Shown in pieces: positions 14,541-23,072 of a stretch of DNA of 40,866 nucleotides. Source of the stretch: Acidobacteriaceae bacterium. GTDB taxonomy: Bacteria; Acidobacteriota; Terriglobia; Terriglobales; Acidobacteriaceae. The DNA lies in assembly GCA_003151435.1 (NCBI GenBank), contig PLXP01000092.1, forward strand, positions 1-40,866. The letters are read 5' to 3'. How positions within the stretch are numbered: position 1 is the stretch's first letter; each line of letters begins with the position of its first letter. The notes beneath the pieces are model-generated. The model was given only the letters and a program-made list of their open reading frames with translations. It had not been told where the DNA came from and did no database searches. Position numbers and translations under genes: made by a program.

Positions 14541-16502
14541 ATGATTCGATCGCGGCTCTTGCTCTATGTGATCCTGACTACGACACTTGTTACGCCGGTT
14601 CTCGCCGACAAGCCCGAGTCTGCGTTCAAGGCTGGTGAAAAAGCGGAAAAGAAGAATGATCTTGACACCGCGTACCAGGCCTACAGACAAGCACATGACG
14701 CCAAACCGACTGACCCTAAATACATGGCAGCCTACCTGCGTGTGCGTTTTTACGCCTCTGCTCAGCACATCCATTCAGGCGAACTCCTCCTCGATGAAGG
14801 AAAGCTGCAAGAGGCTCTTGCCGAGTTTCGTCTTGCCACACAGATTGACCCAAGCAACTTTCAGGCCGCGGGGCAGCTTCGACGTGTATCCGATCAGATA
14901 CAAAAGGAAATTCGAGAAAGAGATGTCGCCAGCAAAGTAAAGGACCAACCATCTGCATTGGAGAGAGATGCCGGAGCCGCAGCCGGGCCCGTGTCATTGG
15001 AGATGAAGTCCGACATCCCTGTTTCGCTTCACATGACGGCGACTTCCGACGTGATTTATAAGACGATCGCCAAGCTTGCAGGTTTCAATGTCCTGATCGA
15101 TCCGGAGTACAAGCCTCAGAAGATCACGTTCGAACTGACGAATGTCAGCCTGCGTGAAGCGCTCAGCATGGTGGCAATCCAATCGAAAACATTCTGGCGC
15201 CCGCTGTCGTCGAACACGATCATGGTGTCGGCAGACACCGGTTCGAAGCGCAAAGATCTGGAACAGAGTGTAATGAAGACGTTTTACCTGCACAACGCAG
15301 CCACACCAGCCGACCTGCAGCAAGCCGCCGGTACTCTGAAAGGGATTCTCGACATCAGCCATATCCAGGTAACGCCAGAGCTGAGATCCCTGACCATTCG
15401 AGGCACACCGGACCAGATGGTGCTGGCGCAGAAACTTCTGGGAGATATCGACAAGCCCAAATCAGAGGTTGTGATCGACGTGATCGTCATGGAAGTAAGC
15501 CGCGACAGGCTTCACACTTTCGGTGTAGTTCCGCCCACTACCGTAAGCGCTTCTATTGCCCCCGGTGGCTCTTCGGGTTCCGGGTCCTCGGGATCGGGCC
15601 TCACGCTTAGTTCATTCGCCGGGCTGGCCGCTGGCGACATTTCCGTATCGGTTCCCGGTGCGAGTTTCACGGCTCTTTCGTCTGACAGTGGCACGAAGGT
15701 CATCCAGCGGCCGGAGATTCGCGCGATGGATAGTGAGAAGGCCTCGCTGAAGATCGGCGATCGCATTCCTATCGCAACGGGATCTTATCAAAGCGGCATC
15801 ACAACGGGAGTCAATACGCAGTTTCAGTACATCGATGTTGGCGTCAATATCGACATAACTCCCTATATTCACTCCGGGAATGATGTCACTCTCAAGATGT
15901 CTCTTGAGGTTTCTTCCGTCACAGGTGAGCAGAGCATTGACGGGGTAACGGAACCCACCATAGGACAGCGACGCATTGAGCATGAGGCACGGCTGGCCGA
16001 TGGCGAGGTTAACTTGATCGGCGGGATACTGGAAGATACGGAAAGTAAGTCGATGAGCGGCTTGCCGTGGCTTACGAAAATCCCGATCCTCAAGTACCTG
16101 TTTGGACAGGAAGCCAAGCAACGTCAACAGAGTGAGATTGTATTCGCCATCATTCCTCATATCATCCGCTCGACTGAAGTAACGGACGATAACCTGAAGA
16201 TGGTCGATCTCGGCTCCGGAGGTACGGTCACTTATCGGAAAGCTGAAGTGAAGGCCGACCAAGGGAACGCTACGCCGGCACCAGCGGCCAAAGCGCCAGA
16301 CAAGCCCCAGGCTCAGGCCCAGGCGCCGGTTGATAAGCCTCAAGCCCAGGCGCCTAGTCAAAAGACATCGACTCTTCCTCCTCGCGCCGATTTAAAACCC
16401 GCGGTGAAGCCGGTGTCGCTGCCGCAACCTGCGATGGAGAAACCCCAGGTAAGAGTGAAACCTGCTCTCGAAACGATCGCGACAGTAGAACCTTACTATT
16501 GA
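14541..16502 (+). CDS. Secretin (PilQ/GspD-type outer-membrane pore) with N-terminal TPR region
   Basis: A 653-residue outer-membrane pore subunit. Signal peptide about 1-22. A TPR-like region spans about 24-110 (AGEKAEKKNDLDTAYQAYRQ, LLLDEGKLQEALAEFRLATQ). An STN/N0-type domain is at about 150-225 (ITFELTNVSLREALSMVAIQ). A NolW/N1 domain is at about 235-310. The secretin beta-barrel is at about 375-555 (VIQRPEIRAMDSEKASLKIG, DVGVNIDITPYIH, LIGGILEDTESKSMSGLPWL). A Pro/Ala/Gln-rich tail with DKPQAQA-type repeats ends the protein. TPR-bearing secretins of this kind accompany T4P/T2SS-like machines in Acidobacteriota. The ATG at 14541 has GAGG upstream and opens the signal peptide. It is the first gene of a module with PilMN-, PilO- and PilP-like genes; secretins are more often last. 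Confidence 0.9.
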   Translation: MIRSRLLLYVILTTTLVTPVLADKPESAFKAGEKAEKKNDLDTAYQAYRQAHDAKPTDPKYMAAYLRVRFYASAQHIHSGELLLDEGKLQEALAEFRLATQIDPSNFQAAGQLRRVSDQIQKEIRERDVASKVKDQPSALERDAGAAAGPVSLEMKSDIPVSLHMTATSDVIYKTIAKLAGFNVLIDPEYKPQKITFELTNVSLREALSMVAIQSKTFWRPLSSNTIMVSADTGSKRKDLEQSVMKTFYLHNAATPADLQQAAGTLKGILDISHIQVTPELRSLTIRGTPDQMVLAQKLLGDIDKPKSEVVIDVIVMEVSRDRLHTFGVVPPTTVSASIAPGGSSGSGSSGSGLTLSSFAGLAAGDISVSVPGASFTALSSDSGTKVIQRPEIRAMDSEKASLKIGDRIPIATGSYQSGITTGVNTQFQYIDVGVNIDITPYIHSGNDVTLKMSLEVSSVTGEQSIDGVTEPTIGQRRIEHEARLADGEVNLIGGILEDTESKSMSGLPWLTKIPILKYLFGQEAKQRQQSEIVFAIIPHIIRSTEVTDDNLKMVDLGSGGTVTYRKAEVKADQGNATPAPAAKAPDKPQAQAQAPVDKPQAQAPSQKTSTLPPRADLKPAVKPVSLPQPAMEKPQVRVKPALETIATVEPYY

Positions 16503-16659
16503 CCGCCGCCAGTGTGGCAGGCCGTGATGACCCGGGAGCCAAAGCACGTCTTCCAACTTTGCGGGAAGAAGGCCTCTTGGAACTGAATCAACGTGCTGAC
16601 GAGAGTTGCCAACGCGGCTCAAAGAAGACCAACCAGCCCAGGTGAACCGAGGCTACAAG

Positions 16660-18468
16660 ATGTTGAGTTCGATCCGAAGCAAGGTCAAACTCGGTCTCCC
16701 AAGTGAACGGCGTCCGATGACGGCCGTGGAGATTGCACCGGAGGGAGTGCTGGCCGCGTCGGTCACGGCCCCTGACCAGGCGCCAGTGTATGCGTTTGAA
16801 CCGCTGGAGGCCGGAGCCGTGGTGCCGGGTCTCAGCGACGCAAACCTGCGTGCACCGGAAGCCGTGGCGGAGGCGATTCGGTCCGCGCTGGCCAAGGTTG
16901 CGCCGCCTACCCACGACGTAACGCTGGTACTACCCGACACAGCGGTTCGGATCTTCGTATTGAATTTCGATTCCCTGCCCAAACGGGACGCAGACACGTT
17001 TGCGGTGCTGCGGTTCAGGCTGCGCAAGATGATCCCATTTGATGTGGAGCGCGCCGGTCTTCGGTACCAGGTACTCAAACAGAACCAGGACGGTTGCAAA
17101 GTGCTTGTGGCCGTGCTGCCGGGCGCAATTCTTGCTGAGTATGAAAGGGCAGTGCGCGCTGCCGGTTACGAACCTGGTGCGGTGCTTCCCTCCAGCTTGG
17201 CTGCGTTGGAGGCTGTCGACTCAATGGAGGCAGCGCTCACTGCCAACCTGAGCCCGCTGGCATTGACCACATCCATCACGAACGGCCAGGATCTGCTGCT
17301 CTACCGTACTCTTGATCTTCCCACGGACCCGGGCCTGCGGCTGGAAGAAGTAAAGCGCGGCATCGCTGTGGCTGCCGCTTACTTTGAAGACAAGTTAACG
17401 TGCAAGCCGCAGCGGTTGCACTACGCGGGGATCGGCGGGGCATCTCGTTTCGCCAAGTGGATCAACGAGCCGCAGTTAAATGTCGTCGATCTGACGCGGC
17501 TGCCCGAATCCGATAGAGCCACGGCTCTGCACACGACGGACAACGACCCCTCTTCTGCAACCCACCCGCCGGTCGACATAACGATCGCGGGTGTAGCAGG
17601 CGCATTGACCACGCTAGGTAAACAGTTGCACGTCACTCTCAATCTCGCTACCCGCCCCTTCGTGGATTTTGTACCGGCAATCAAGCAGTTGCGCGTTGCC
17701 ATGGTGGCACTGGCCGTGGTTGCCATCGGCATGGGCGTGGTTCAGCACGGCATTCACAAGAAGGCGGAGGCCGACCGAGTGCGCGACCATTCTCTCGATA
17801 GCCAAATCGCCCGCGTCATCCAGGAACGGCAAGGCTACCAGGACCTGATGCGCCAGCCGGCCAACGCTCAAGTGCTGGGCCATGCACAAGCGCTGAATCG
17901 TCTGTTCGATGAGAAGGCATTTTCATGGACTCTTGCCATGGAGGACCTTGAAACCTTGCTGCCGGGCGGCTTGCAGGTGACCAACATCGAGCCGGTTCGC
18001 GACAAGGATGGGCACATCACGTTGCGCATGCGCATTACAGGCCGGCGAGACCGCGCACTCGAACTCGTTACAAACCTGGAGCGCTCTCACCGCTTTCTTT
18101 TGCCTCGCATCGTAGGAGAAACCGCAGAAACGTCCAACGGTCCCAATGCGAAGCTGGAACCTGTGAGCGCGTCGAACCTCGTCGACTTCGAATTGTTAGC
18201 CGACTATAGCCCGGCCACGCCGGAAGAGCGCAGCGTCGACACTAAACCTGCTGCAGGCGTTGCCGATTCCGCAAACCAGCTTGAGTCGGGCTCGCACGCT
18301 ACCGAGCCAGTCGCGGTTCCCGTTGTGCATCATGCCACCAAGAAACGATCTGCTGCGATCGCATCTGTGAGCCCTGCGCATCGGAGTGTCGCTCATCTCG
18401 AAAGCGCACAAACCATGTTCAATATGTCCGGTCCCAAACACCGCCCAATGCCAGGAGGTCCGCAATGA
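16660..18468 (+). CDS. Fused PilM-PilN-like (GspL-type) inner-membrane assembly protein
   Basis: A 602-residue protein. The N-terminal half (about 18-320) has the actin-like PilM/GspL fold pattern: MTAVEIAPEGVLAA opening strand, VTLVLPDTAVRIFVLNFDSL, RFRLRKMIPFDVE, and GYEPGAVLPSSLAALEAVD. The C-terminal half begins at about 328 with NLATRPF, the signature of PilN, followed by a membrane helix (about 347-367) and a periplasmic ferredoxin-like domain (LLPGGLQVTNIEPVRDKDGH). PilM and PilN normally form a complex that links the cytoplasmic motor to the periplasmic ring; fusion fixes their stoichiometry. The ATG at 16660 has GAGG seven bases upstream. Its stop overlaps the next start as ATGA, showing translational coupling. 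Confidence 0.85.
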   Translation: MLSSIRSKVKLGLPSERRPMTAVEIAPEGVLAASVTAPDQAPVYAFEPLEAGAVVPGLSDANLRAPEAVAEAIRSALAKVAPPTHDVTLVLPDTAVRIFVLNFDSLPKRDADTFAVLRFRLRKMIPFDVERAGLRYQVLKQNQDGCKVLVAVLPGAILAEYERAVRAAGYEPGAVLPSSLAALEAVDSMEAALTANLSPLALTTSITNGQDLLLYRTLDLPTDPGLRLEEVKRGIAVAAAYFEDKLTCKPQRLHYAGIGGASRFAKWINEPQLNVVDLTRLPESDRATALHTTDNDPSSATHPPVDITIAGVAGALTTLGKQLHVTLNLATRPFVDFVPAIKQLRVAMVALAVVAIGMGVVQHGIHKKAEADRVRDHSLDSQIARVIQERQGYQDLMRQPANAQVLGHAQALNRLFDEKAFSWTLAMEDLETLLPGGLQVTNIEPVRDKDGHITLRMRITGRRDRALELVTNLERSHRFLLPRIVGETAETSNGPNAKLEPVSASNLVDFELLADYSPATPEERSVDTKPAAGVADSANQLESGSHATEPVAVPVVHHATKKRSAAIASVSPAHRSVAHLESAQTMFNMSGPKHRPMPGGPQ

Positions 18469-19109
18469 AGATTCTTCATGACTCCCAATGGCGCGAGCGA
18501 GCGGCTTCCCCGATCGCGTGGCACCTGGCTGGATTTGCCGCGCTATTTCTTGTGGTTGCATTCGTGGCGATCCGGCTCGGCATCGATTTGGCCACAACTC
18601 ACGGCCGATCGACCAATGCCCTGTCTAGCAAGCAGGTCGAGTTGAAGCTTCTTGACCTGGAAGCCTCTCCCCTGCGTGGGTTGGACAAGCGAGTGGAAGA
18701 ATCCCGCGTCGAGATGCAAGCGTTCTACTCCAAGCGCATTCCGCCCAACTATTCTTCAATTGCTACCCGCATTGGGGAATTGGAAATCACTTCAAAGGTA
18801 CGGATGTCGAGGGTGCAATATACGCAAGGGCCGCCAGGATCGGACCTGACTGAGATCTCAATGGACGCTGGAATTTCCGGCGCCTATCCCGAGATCATGC
18901 GCTTTGTAAACGCACTGGAGCGCGACCAGACATTCTTCGTGATTCGGGAAATGGCGTTGGCTGGCCAGCAGGGCGGAGAGGTCAACCTGCGGCTGCGCGT
19001 CTCTACGTGGATGCGGCCAGGCGACGCGGCCGCCAGCGGATTGCCATCCACGCCGGAATCCGGTCAAGCAGCTGGCCCGGCCTCCGCGTCGAGACAGGGG
19101 GGCGAGTAG
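18465..19109 (+). CDS. PilO-like inner-membrane assembly protein
   Basis: A 214-residue bitopic membrane protein: short cytoplasmic N-terminus, one membrane helix at about 19-40 (WHLAGFAALFLVVAFVAIRL), a coiled-coil-prone segment at about 48-85, then a periplasmic ferredoxin-like domain (about 90-185; EISMDAGISGAYPEIMRFVN). The size and plan are those of PilO/GspM, which heterodimerises with the PilN periplasmic domain. The start overlaps the preceding stop and has AGGAGG upstream. The tail is Ala/Ser/Gly-rich. Assignment rests on architecture and position; sequence similarity in this family is low. Confidence 0.75.
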   Translation: MKILHDSQWRERAASPIAWHLAGFAALFLVVAFVAIRLGIDLATTHGRSTNALSSKQVELKLLDLEASPLRGLDKRVEESRVEMQAFYSKRIPPNYSSIATRIGELEITSKVRMSRVQYTQGPPGSDLTEISMDAGISGAYPEIMRFVNALERDQTFFVIREMALAGQQGGEVNLRLRVSTWMRPGDAAASGLPSTPESGQAAGPASASRQGGE

Positions 19110-19111
19110 AC

Positions 19112-19726
19112 ATGGCCATTGCTTTGGGCACTGAAAACAAGCGGCAGGTTCGGCTGGTCGTGGCGCTGTTTGCGCTGCTCGTTTTGATCGGTGGGTGGGA
19201 GCTTCGCGGCAGCTTTGGCGCCTCTTCGACCGCGCCTCGTCCAGTGGCGTTGCCCGCACCGGGTTTAGCCGGTGGCCATGCGGCGGCAAGCGACGGGCAG
19301 AATGCGAAAGGAGCGCAAGCTCAGAAGCTCAGCAACGCTGGACTCGATCCCACGTTGCACATCGACAAACTGGCCCAGAGCGAGAACGTGATTTACGCCG
19401 GCACGGGGAGGAACATCTTTTCGGCCGAGTCGGCCCCTGTGGTGATTGAAGCTCCAGTGCAGAGTGCGCGGGTCGAGACGCCGGTAGTGATTGCACTTCC
19501 CTCGCCGCCCAAGCCTCCGCCTATCGATCTGAAATATCTCGGCTACACACAGACTGAGGACAAGGCATTCGAGGCTCTTCTGGTTCGCGGAGACGACCTC
19601 TTCATGGCCCGAACCGGAGAGATTGTCTATCACCGTTACAAGGTTGGAACTATTCAGCCGTCGAGCGTACAGGTGACAGATCTGGGCCGCAACAACACCG
19701 AGATCATTGCAGTGGCGGTAAAGTAA
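19112..19726 (+). CDS. PilP/GspC-like periplasmic protein
   Basis: A 204-residue protein with one N-terminal membrane helix (about 13-31, LVVALFALLVLIGGW), an Ala/Gly-rich linker, and a small beta domain at about 95-204. The segment AGTGRNIFSAE followed by PPIDLKYLGYTQTEDKAFEA is typical of the HR/PilP domain that docks onto the secretin N0 domain. The start follows the preceding stop by two bases. It completes a secretin-PilMN-PilO-PilP set, the trans-envelope part of a type IV pilus or type II secretion system. The pseudopilin gene expected next is broken (see 19743-19958). No ATPase or platform protein gene is present in the window. Confidence 0.75.
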   Translation: MAIALGTENKRQVRLVVALFALLVLIGGWELRGSFGASSTAPRPVALPAPGLAGGHAAASDGQNAKGAQAQKLSNAGLDPTLHIDKLAQSENVIYAGTGRNIFSAESAPVVIEAPVQSARVETPVVIALPSPPKPPPIDLKYLGYTQTEDKAFEALLVRGDDLFMARTGEIVYHRYKVGTIQPSSVQVTDLGRNNTEIIAVAVK

Positions 19727-19742
19727 AAGCGAGTTGAGTGCG

Positions 19743-19958
19743 ATGAGAAGAGACCTCCCACTCCACCCCAGCACGTGCTCTTCTGTAGATATCTACATTC
19801 TGTTAACGCTCATCTGCATGCTGGCGATTCTTATCCTCTAAGTGGCCGCGGCCGTGCACGGACTCGAAATGGAGGCCATGCGGCGCGGCAAGAGTATTCG
19901 AGCCTCTATCGCGACCCGCCAGCCATCAAATGCACACTACTTGCCCGGGATTCGCTGA
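19743..19958 (+). pseudogene. Decayed pseudopilin-like gene
   Basis: An ATG 16 bases after the PilP-like stop opens a frame reading MRRDLPLHPSTCSSVDIYIL, then LTLICMLAILIL and a TAA stop at 19839. The same frame continues as VAAAVHGLEMEAMRRGKSIR and ends at 19958. The hydrophobic stretch followed by an E-x-x-R-R-G-K-x-x-R-A helix is the plan of the N-terminal region of the GspG-like proteins that often follow PilP-like genes in Acidobacteriota (recalled pattern, not searched). Here there is an in-frame stop inside or just after the membrane helix, and the C-terminal domain is missing. The remnant runs into the 3' end of the integrase-like gene (overlap of 22 bases), so insertion and deletion at this point may have destroyed it. 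Confidence 0.55.
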
Positions 19959-21136
19959 GGCGGGTCGCACAACCGGAGCGCAGGGGCATTCCCTTTCGTC
20001 GAGTCTCGAGTTTGCGACGAATTTGAATGCACCATCATCCCCATTTGGTGCTGGAACTGCATACCGTATTCGTAGACCAGAGTGGCATGAGTGCGTCGAA
20101 ACACTTGCCAGGAGAGCCATGGCATCTGCAGTTCCCTGCCGATGGACTTCAATCGCCGTGCGGCGACATTCATCTGGTTGATTGGCGTGCCGGCGCTGGA
20201 CATGAGGACAAAGTCGCTCCATCCGGTACATCTGGTGCGACGGCTGAGTTGCGCCAGAACGGGAAGCAATATTTGAGGAATGGAAAGATCTTTATGGCGG
20301 CCATTCATCACTTTGCACAATTCGCCGCGATACCATTGCTGTCTGACTGCGATCGACCTGGGTGGGATCAGCTCACCATCCCTGTCGACAATGCTATCCG
20401 TCAGGTTCACGTGTCGCCATTGAAGGCCGCAGATCTCCGCCACACTCATGCTCGTGAGGAGCGCAATCAGGGTCATCTCCCTTTCGGGATACTGCATGAT
20501 CTCCAGCACCTTTCTTGTCTGCGCAAGAGTCAGCGTGTGCTTTTCCTTGCGCTTCATTCCAGGCAGCGTTACATGGGTGGCTGGGTTTGTGCGCGTGAAG
20601 TATTGTTCTCTGATGGCATGGGAGAAGATGGCGCTGACAACGTTGCGAATGTGCGTGGCCGTCTGGGTCGAGTATCCTCCCTCCAATGCGGCGGAGATGA
20701 GACGCTGCACATGATCAGGCTGCGCGTCGCGGAGTCGCACGTTGCTCATGTAAGGCCAGGCTGGATTCGCCTTAAGTTTCGCCTTCGATCGCGCGGCGTC
20801 AGGGTGGAACACTTCGTCCACTTCTTCCGGTCTAAGCACATGTTTCAGAATCGCCTGGTAGTGTGTTCGGCCTGAGGTCCTCTTGATTGCGACATGCTCC
20901 GGGACGAACCTGTTCTTTACGAATTCCGCAATGGTCATTTCAGCGCACGTTCCCCGCCAGTCCTCATCCAATGGAAATGAAACGCGATCACGAGCAACGA
21001 GGTTCGCGTCCTTCTCAGTCAAGCCCCCGTGGCTTGTAGCGGAATTGAGGGGAAATTGCTCGGTTGCATTCCGAGATTCGGAATTCCGCGCTTCGATCCC
21101 ACTATCGCGCCCGTCCGGCTTCCAGAAGCCACCCAT
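19937..21136 (-). CDS. Tyrosine-recombinase-like protein, probably inactive
   Basis: A 399-residue protein with a SAM-like core-binding domain (about 70-185) and a phage-integrase-type catalytic region (about 205-365): TLIALLTSMSVAEICGLQWR and WLSWQVFRRTHATLVYEYGM. The standard catalytic set is R...K...HxxR...H/W...Y. Here the box I arginine position (usual G-x-R-x-x-E) reads S-M-S-V-A-E. The box II H-x-x-R motif appears as Q-V-F-R. The C-terminus (QHQMGMMVHSNSSQTRDSTK and onward) has no G-H-x-x-x-x-T-x-x-Y-T-H motif and no tyrosine before the stop. The other two frames do not restore it. The ATG at 21136 has GGGGGC upstream. It looks like a degenerate integrase next to a broken pilin gene. 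Confidence 0.75.
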   Translation of the reverse strand: MGGFWKPDGRDSGIEARNSESRNATEQFPLNSATSHGGLTEKDANLVARDRVSFPLDEDWRGTCAEMTIAEFVKNRFVPEHVAIKRTSGRTHYQAILKHVLRPEEVDEVFHPDAARSKAKLKANPAWPYMSNVRLRDAQPDHVQRLISAALEGGYSTQTATHIRNVVSAIFSHAIREQYFTRTNPATHVTLPGMKRKEKHTLTLAQTRKVLEIMQYPEREMTLIALLTSMSVAEICGLQWRHVNLTDSIVDRDGELIPPRSIAVRQQWYRGELCKVMNGRHKDLSIPQILLPVLAQLSRRTRCTGWSDFVLMSSAGTPINQMNVAARRLKSIGRELQMPWLSWQVFRRTHATLVYEYGMQFQHQMGMMVHSNSSQTRDSTKGNAPALRLCDPPQRIPGK

Positions 21137-21465
21137 ATTGCCCCCAGCTGACTTAATGTGCGAACCACTCGAACCGAGGGTCTTCGGAACGATTCCTCTC
21201 CGCTGTTCGATCTATTGAACTGCGCAGCGTGATCGTCCCTCATCGTCGGGTTGCTCTTTCGATCGCAAATTCGTGCGACCAGCGCAATTTCCTTGTTCAG
21301 ACCCGCGGTTCCCGCTCTATAGCTGAACTGGTCCTGAACGAGTCCATGCGTTAATGCGTTTCGGGATTTGCGATTCGGGCCCGGATCGGAGGAGCCGTAT
21401 CCTTCAAGTCTCAGCCGTTGCCTGCTTGCTTCTACAGCAAGCAGGTGTGAGCCTGTCGGCAGGAA
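21137..21465. other. Gene-free stretch between the LolA-like gene and the integrase-like gene
   Basis: This holds the hairpin at 21421-21445 and the integrase ribosome binding site. No tRNA, attachment-site duplication or supported small gene was seen. Confidence 0.5.
21421..21445 (-). terminator. Hairpin at the end of the copper-oxidase cluster
   Basis: CCTGCTTGCT-TCTAC-AGCAAGCAGG is a perfect 10-bp stem with a 5-base loop, 20 bases past the LolA-like stop codon in the direction of transcription. It lacks a U-run but is well placed to end the 36-21 kb transcript. Confidence 0.55.
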
Positions 21466-22371
21466 TCAATGAGTTACCACGGCGACGTCGGTCGTGGGCT
21501 TGGAAAAGTGCGATGCATCCAACTTCGGATTGACCTCGACCTTGTCGATCACAATCTTCTCCGGAGCCACCGGGCGCTCCTTGATCTTTGTTGCCGGATT
21601 GTCTACCGGAAGCACTTTCGTTTCCAGTTCGAAAGGAATCTGCAAGCCGCTGACCTGCCGGTAATCGTGATAATAGATCTCTACTGGATGCATCTTGCCG
21701 TCGAGCCGTCTCGGTTGCCCTTCCACCTTCGCTTCAAGAAAGGTTTTCGCATCAATCCACACATGGATCGACTTGCCGCTCTTAAAGGTGAGCATGAGCT
21801 TGTAAGTATCCTGGTCTCCGACCTTCTCCATGCCGGCTAACTCCACCCGAGTTCCTTTGGCGGCATAGTCAACGAGGGGGCCATCGATCTCCGTCTGCGT
21901 CGACGCAATCTTCACTTCGTCCGCGGTGTAGGGCTCGACATCGTGCCGATTGAGAAATGGCCTTACCTTCCACCCATTGGTTCCGTCATACACCTGGACC
22001 GCCGTCTGTCCGTTGAATTTAATCTCAAATCGCGTTTTGCGGGGCCGCTCCATCTCCATGACAAAGGGAAGCTGGGCTTCCTGCGCCAGGCGTGGAGAGG
22101 ACGGCAGTTGCTGCAAGCCGACGCGCTTGTCATTGGGCAGTGCTGCCGGGGTTGGGAGCGTATCGCGCCGGTTGCCCCCTGCGCCCAGTTTCCCCGACTC
22201 CGACATGGTTTGCACATCGCGCCACGCTTTTAAACCGCCTCGGGCGGCGACATTCTTGCTGACTATTTCGGCTGCGGAAAGCTGACTCTTCGCCTGCGTT
22301 GTGTCTGCTGCCATGGCGGCGGAAACGGCCATCGCCAGAATAAGGCTAGTCACCAATGTCTTTTGAAGCAT
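21466..22371 (-). CDS. Exported LolA-like lipoprotein-sorting-fold protein
   Basis: A 301-residue protein with a signal peptide (about 1-22, ending AAMAA). A LolA/LolB-like half-barrel follows: AAEIVSKNVAARGGLKAWRD opening, KTRFEIKFNGQTAVQVYDGT, NGWKV, SGKSIHVWIDAKTFLEAKVE, and VEIYYHDYRQVSGLQIPFEL. Proteins of this plan bind lipids or hydrophobic ligands in the periplasm; the true client here is unknown. It lacks the lipobox expected of LolB. It is the last gene of the same-strand cluster containing the multicopper-oxidase-like genes, 114 bases after the preceding gene, so co-transcription is plausible but not certain. The ATG at 22371 has GAGG nine bases upstream. Confidence 0.75.
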   Translation of the reverse strand: MLQKTLVTSLILAMAVSAAMAADTTQAKSQLSAAEIVSKNVAARGGLKAWRDVQTMSESGKLGAGGNRRDTLPTPAALPNDKRVGLQQLPSSPRLAQEAQLPFVMEMERPRKTRFEIKFNGQTAVQVYDGTNGWKVRPFLNRHDVEPYTADEVKIASTQTEIDGPLVDYAAKGTRVELAGMEKVGDQDTYKLMLTFKSGKSIHVWIDAKTFLEAKVEGQPRRLDGKMHPVEIYYHDYRQVSGLQIPFELETKVLPVDNPATKIKERPVAPEKIVIDKVEVNPKLDASHFSKPTTDVAVVTH

Positions 22372-22485
22372 CTGTACATCCTCGCTCGAGAAGTTTGAGG
22401 CCCACCCCGCCAGGGGATTGAGCCGGCTATCGATCCCGTATCAGGACTCACTCGCACCTGACTGCGAAGAACCTGGACGTTGCAG

Positions 22486-23010
22486 CTATTGCACCACAAG
22501 TCCTTCCACATGAAATTGACCAATCTCAATGTTCACGCGATCTCCGCGCTTTACCGGCCTGCCGGGATTGGAGAAGGCCATCCAGTAGCTGTTCCCTGCG
22601 ATGGGCGTACTGCTCTGGCGCAGCTGCCCGACCTTTTCGAGCGACGGAACCACGAGTTTGACACGCGAGGCCGGGTCAACCAGAAAAGCTTCGATGTTCT
22701 TGTCGTTGATCTGTTTTGCTCTTTCCGAGTCGACCACGCGATAGGAGAAGCGAATCAGCTCGCCTGATTCCGTGGCCTTGACACTGAATGAGTCCACTCC
22801 AAAGACAAGCGAGTAGTAAGCCACTTCTTTGCGTGGTGTCTTCGTCGCGTGATATTGGATTGGAGAGCCTGTCACAGCAGGCTTTGCGGCTGGGGGCGCG
22901 GCGGACTGTGCCCTCAGAGCAGGAATGAAGATGCCGCTGGCGAGAATCCCCGCCAGCAGCATTGTGCTTGAAAGCGAATTTGATAGAAACCCTTTACGAA
23001 TCATGATCAT
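22486..23010 (-). CDS. Small exported protein of unknown function in the copper-oxidase cluster
   Basis: A 174-residue protein with a hydrophobic signal segment (about 8-32, LLAGILASGIFIPALRAQ). A mature domain of about 125 residues follows, rich in beta-strand patterns (AYYSLVFGVDSFSVKATESG, IRFSYRVVDSERAKQIND, GDRVNIEIGQFHVEGLVVQ). I do not recognise the family. Two starts are possible, the ATG at 23010 and the ATG at 23004; GAGG is better spaced for the second, and the difference is two residues. It follows the giant gene after 62 bases that contain a strong hairpin, so its expression level may differ from the upstream genes. No copper-ligand motif is present (no cysteine, very few His), suggesting a structural or chaperone role, if any. 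Confidence 0.65.
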   Translation of the reverse strand: MIMIRKGFLSNSLSSTMLLAGILASGIFIPALRAQSAAPPAAKPAVTGSPIQYHATKTPRKEVAYYSLVFGVDSFSVKATESGELIRFSYRVVDSERAKQINDKNIEAFLVDPASRVKLVVPSLEKVGQLRQSSTPIAGNSYWMAFSNPGRPVKRGDRVNIEIGQFHVEGLVVQ

Positions 23011-23027
23011 TGCCTCGATATGAGAGT

Positions 23028-23057
23028 GGCCGGACATCCTGGTTTGAATGTCCGGCC
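23028..23057 (-). terminator. Intercistronic hairpin after the giant gene
   Basis: GGCCGGACAT-N10-ATGTCCGGCC is a perfect 10-bp GC-rich stem between the stop of the giant gene and the start of the next gene. It has no U-run, so it may act as a partial attenuator or as a 3'-end stabiliser of the upstream mRNA. Confidence 0.55.
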
Positions 23058-23072
23058 TGTCGATCAACCTGG

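Noticed and set aside
20027..20875. A 282-codon plus-strand frame opposite the integrase-like gene.
   Set aside because: The opposite strand shows the recombinase pattern, while this frame has no recognisable motif or ribosome binding site.
21137..21465. Possible tRNA or attachment site beside the integrase-like gene.
   Set aside because: No cloverleaf-compatible sequence and no direct repeat of the integrase flank could be found by eye.
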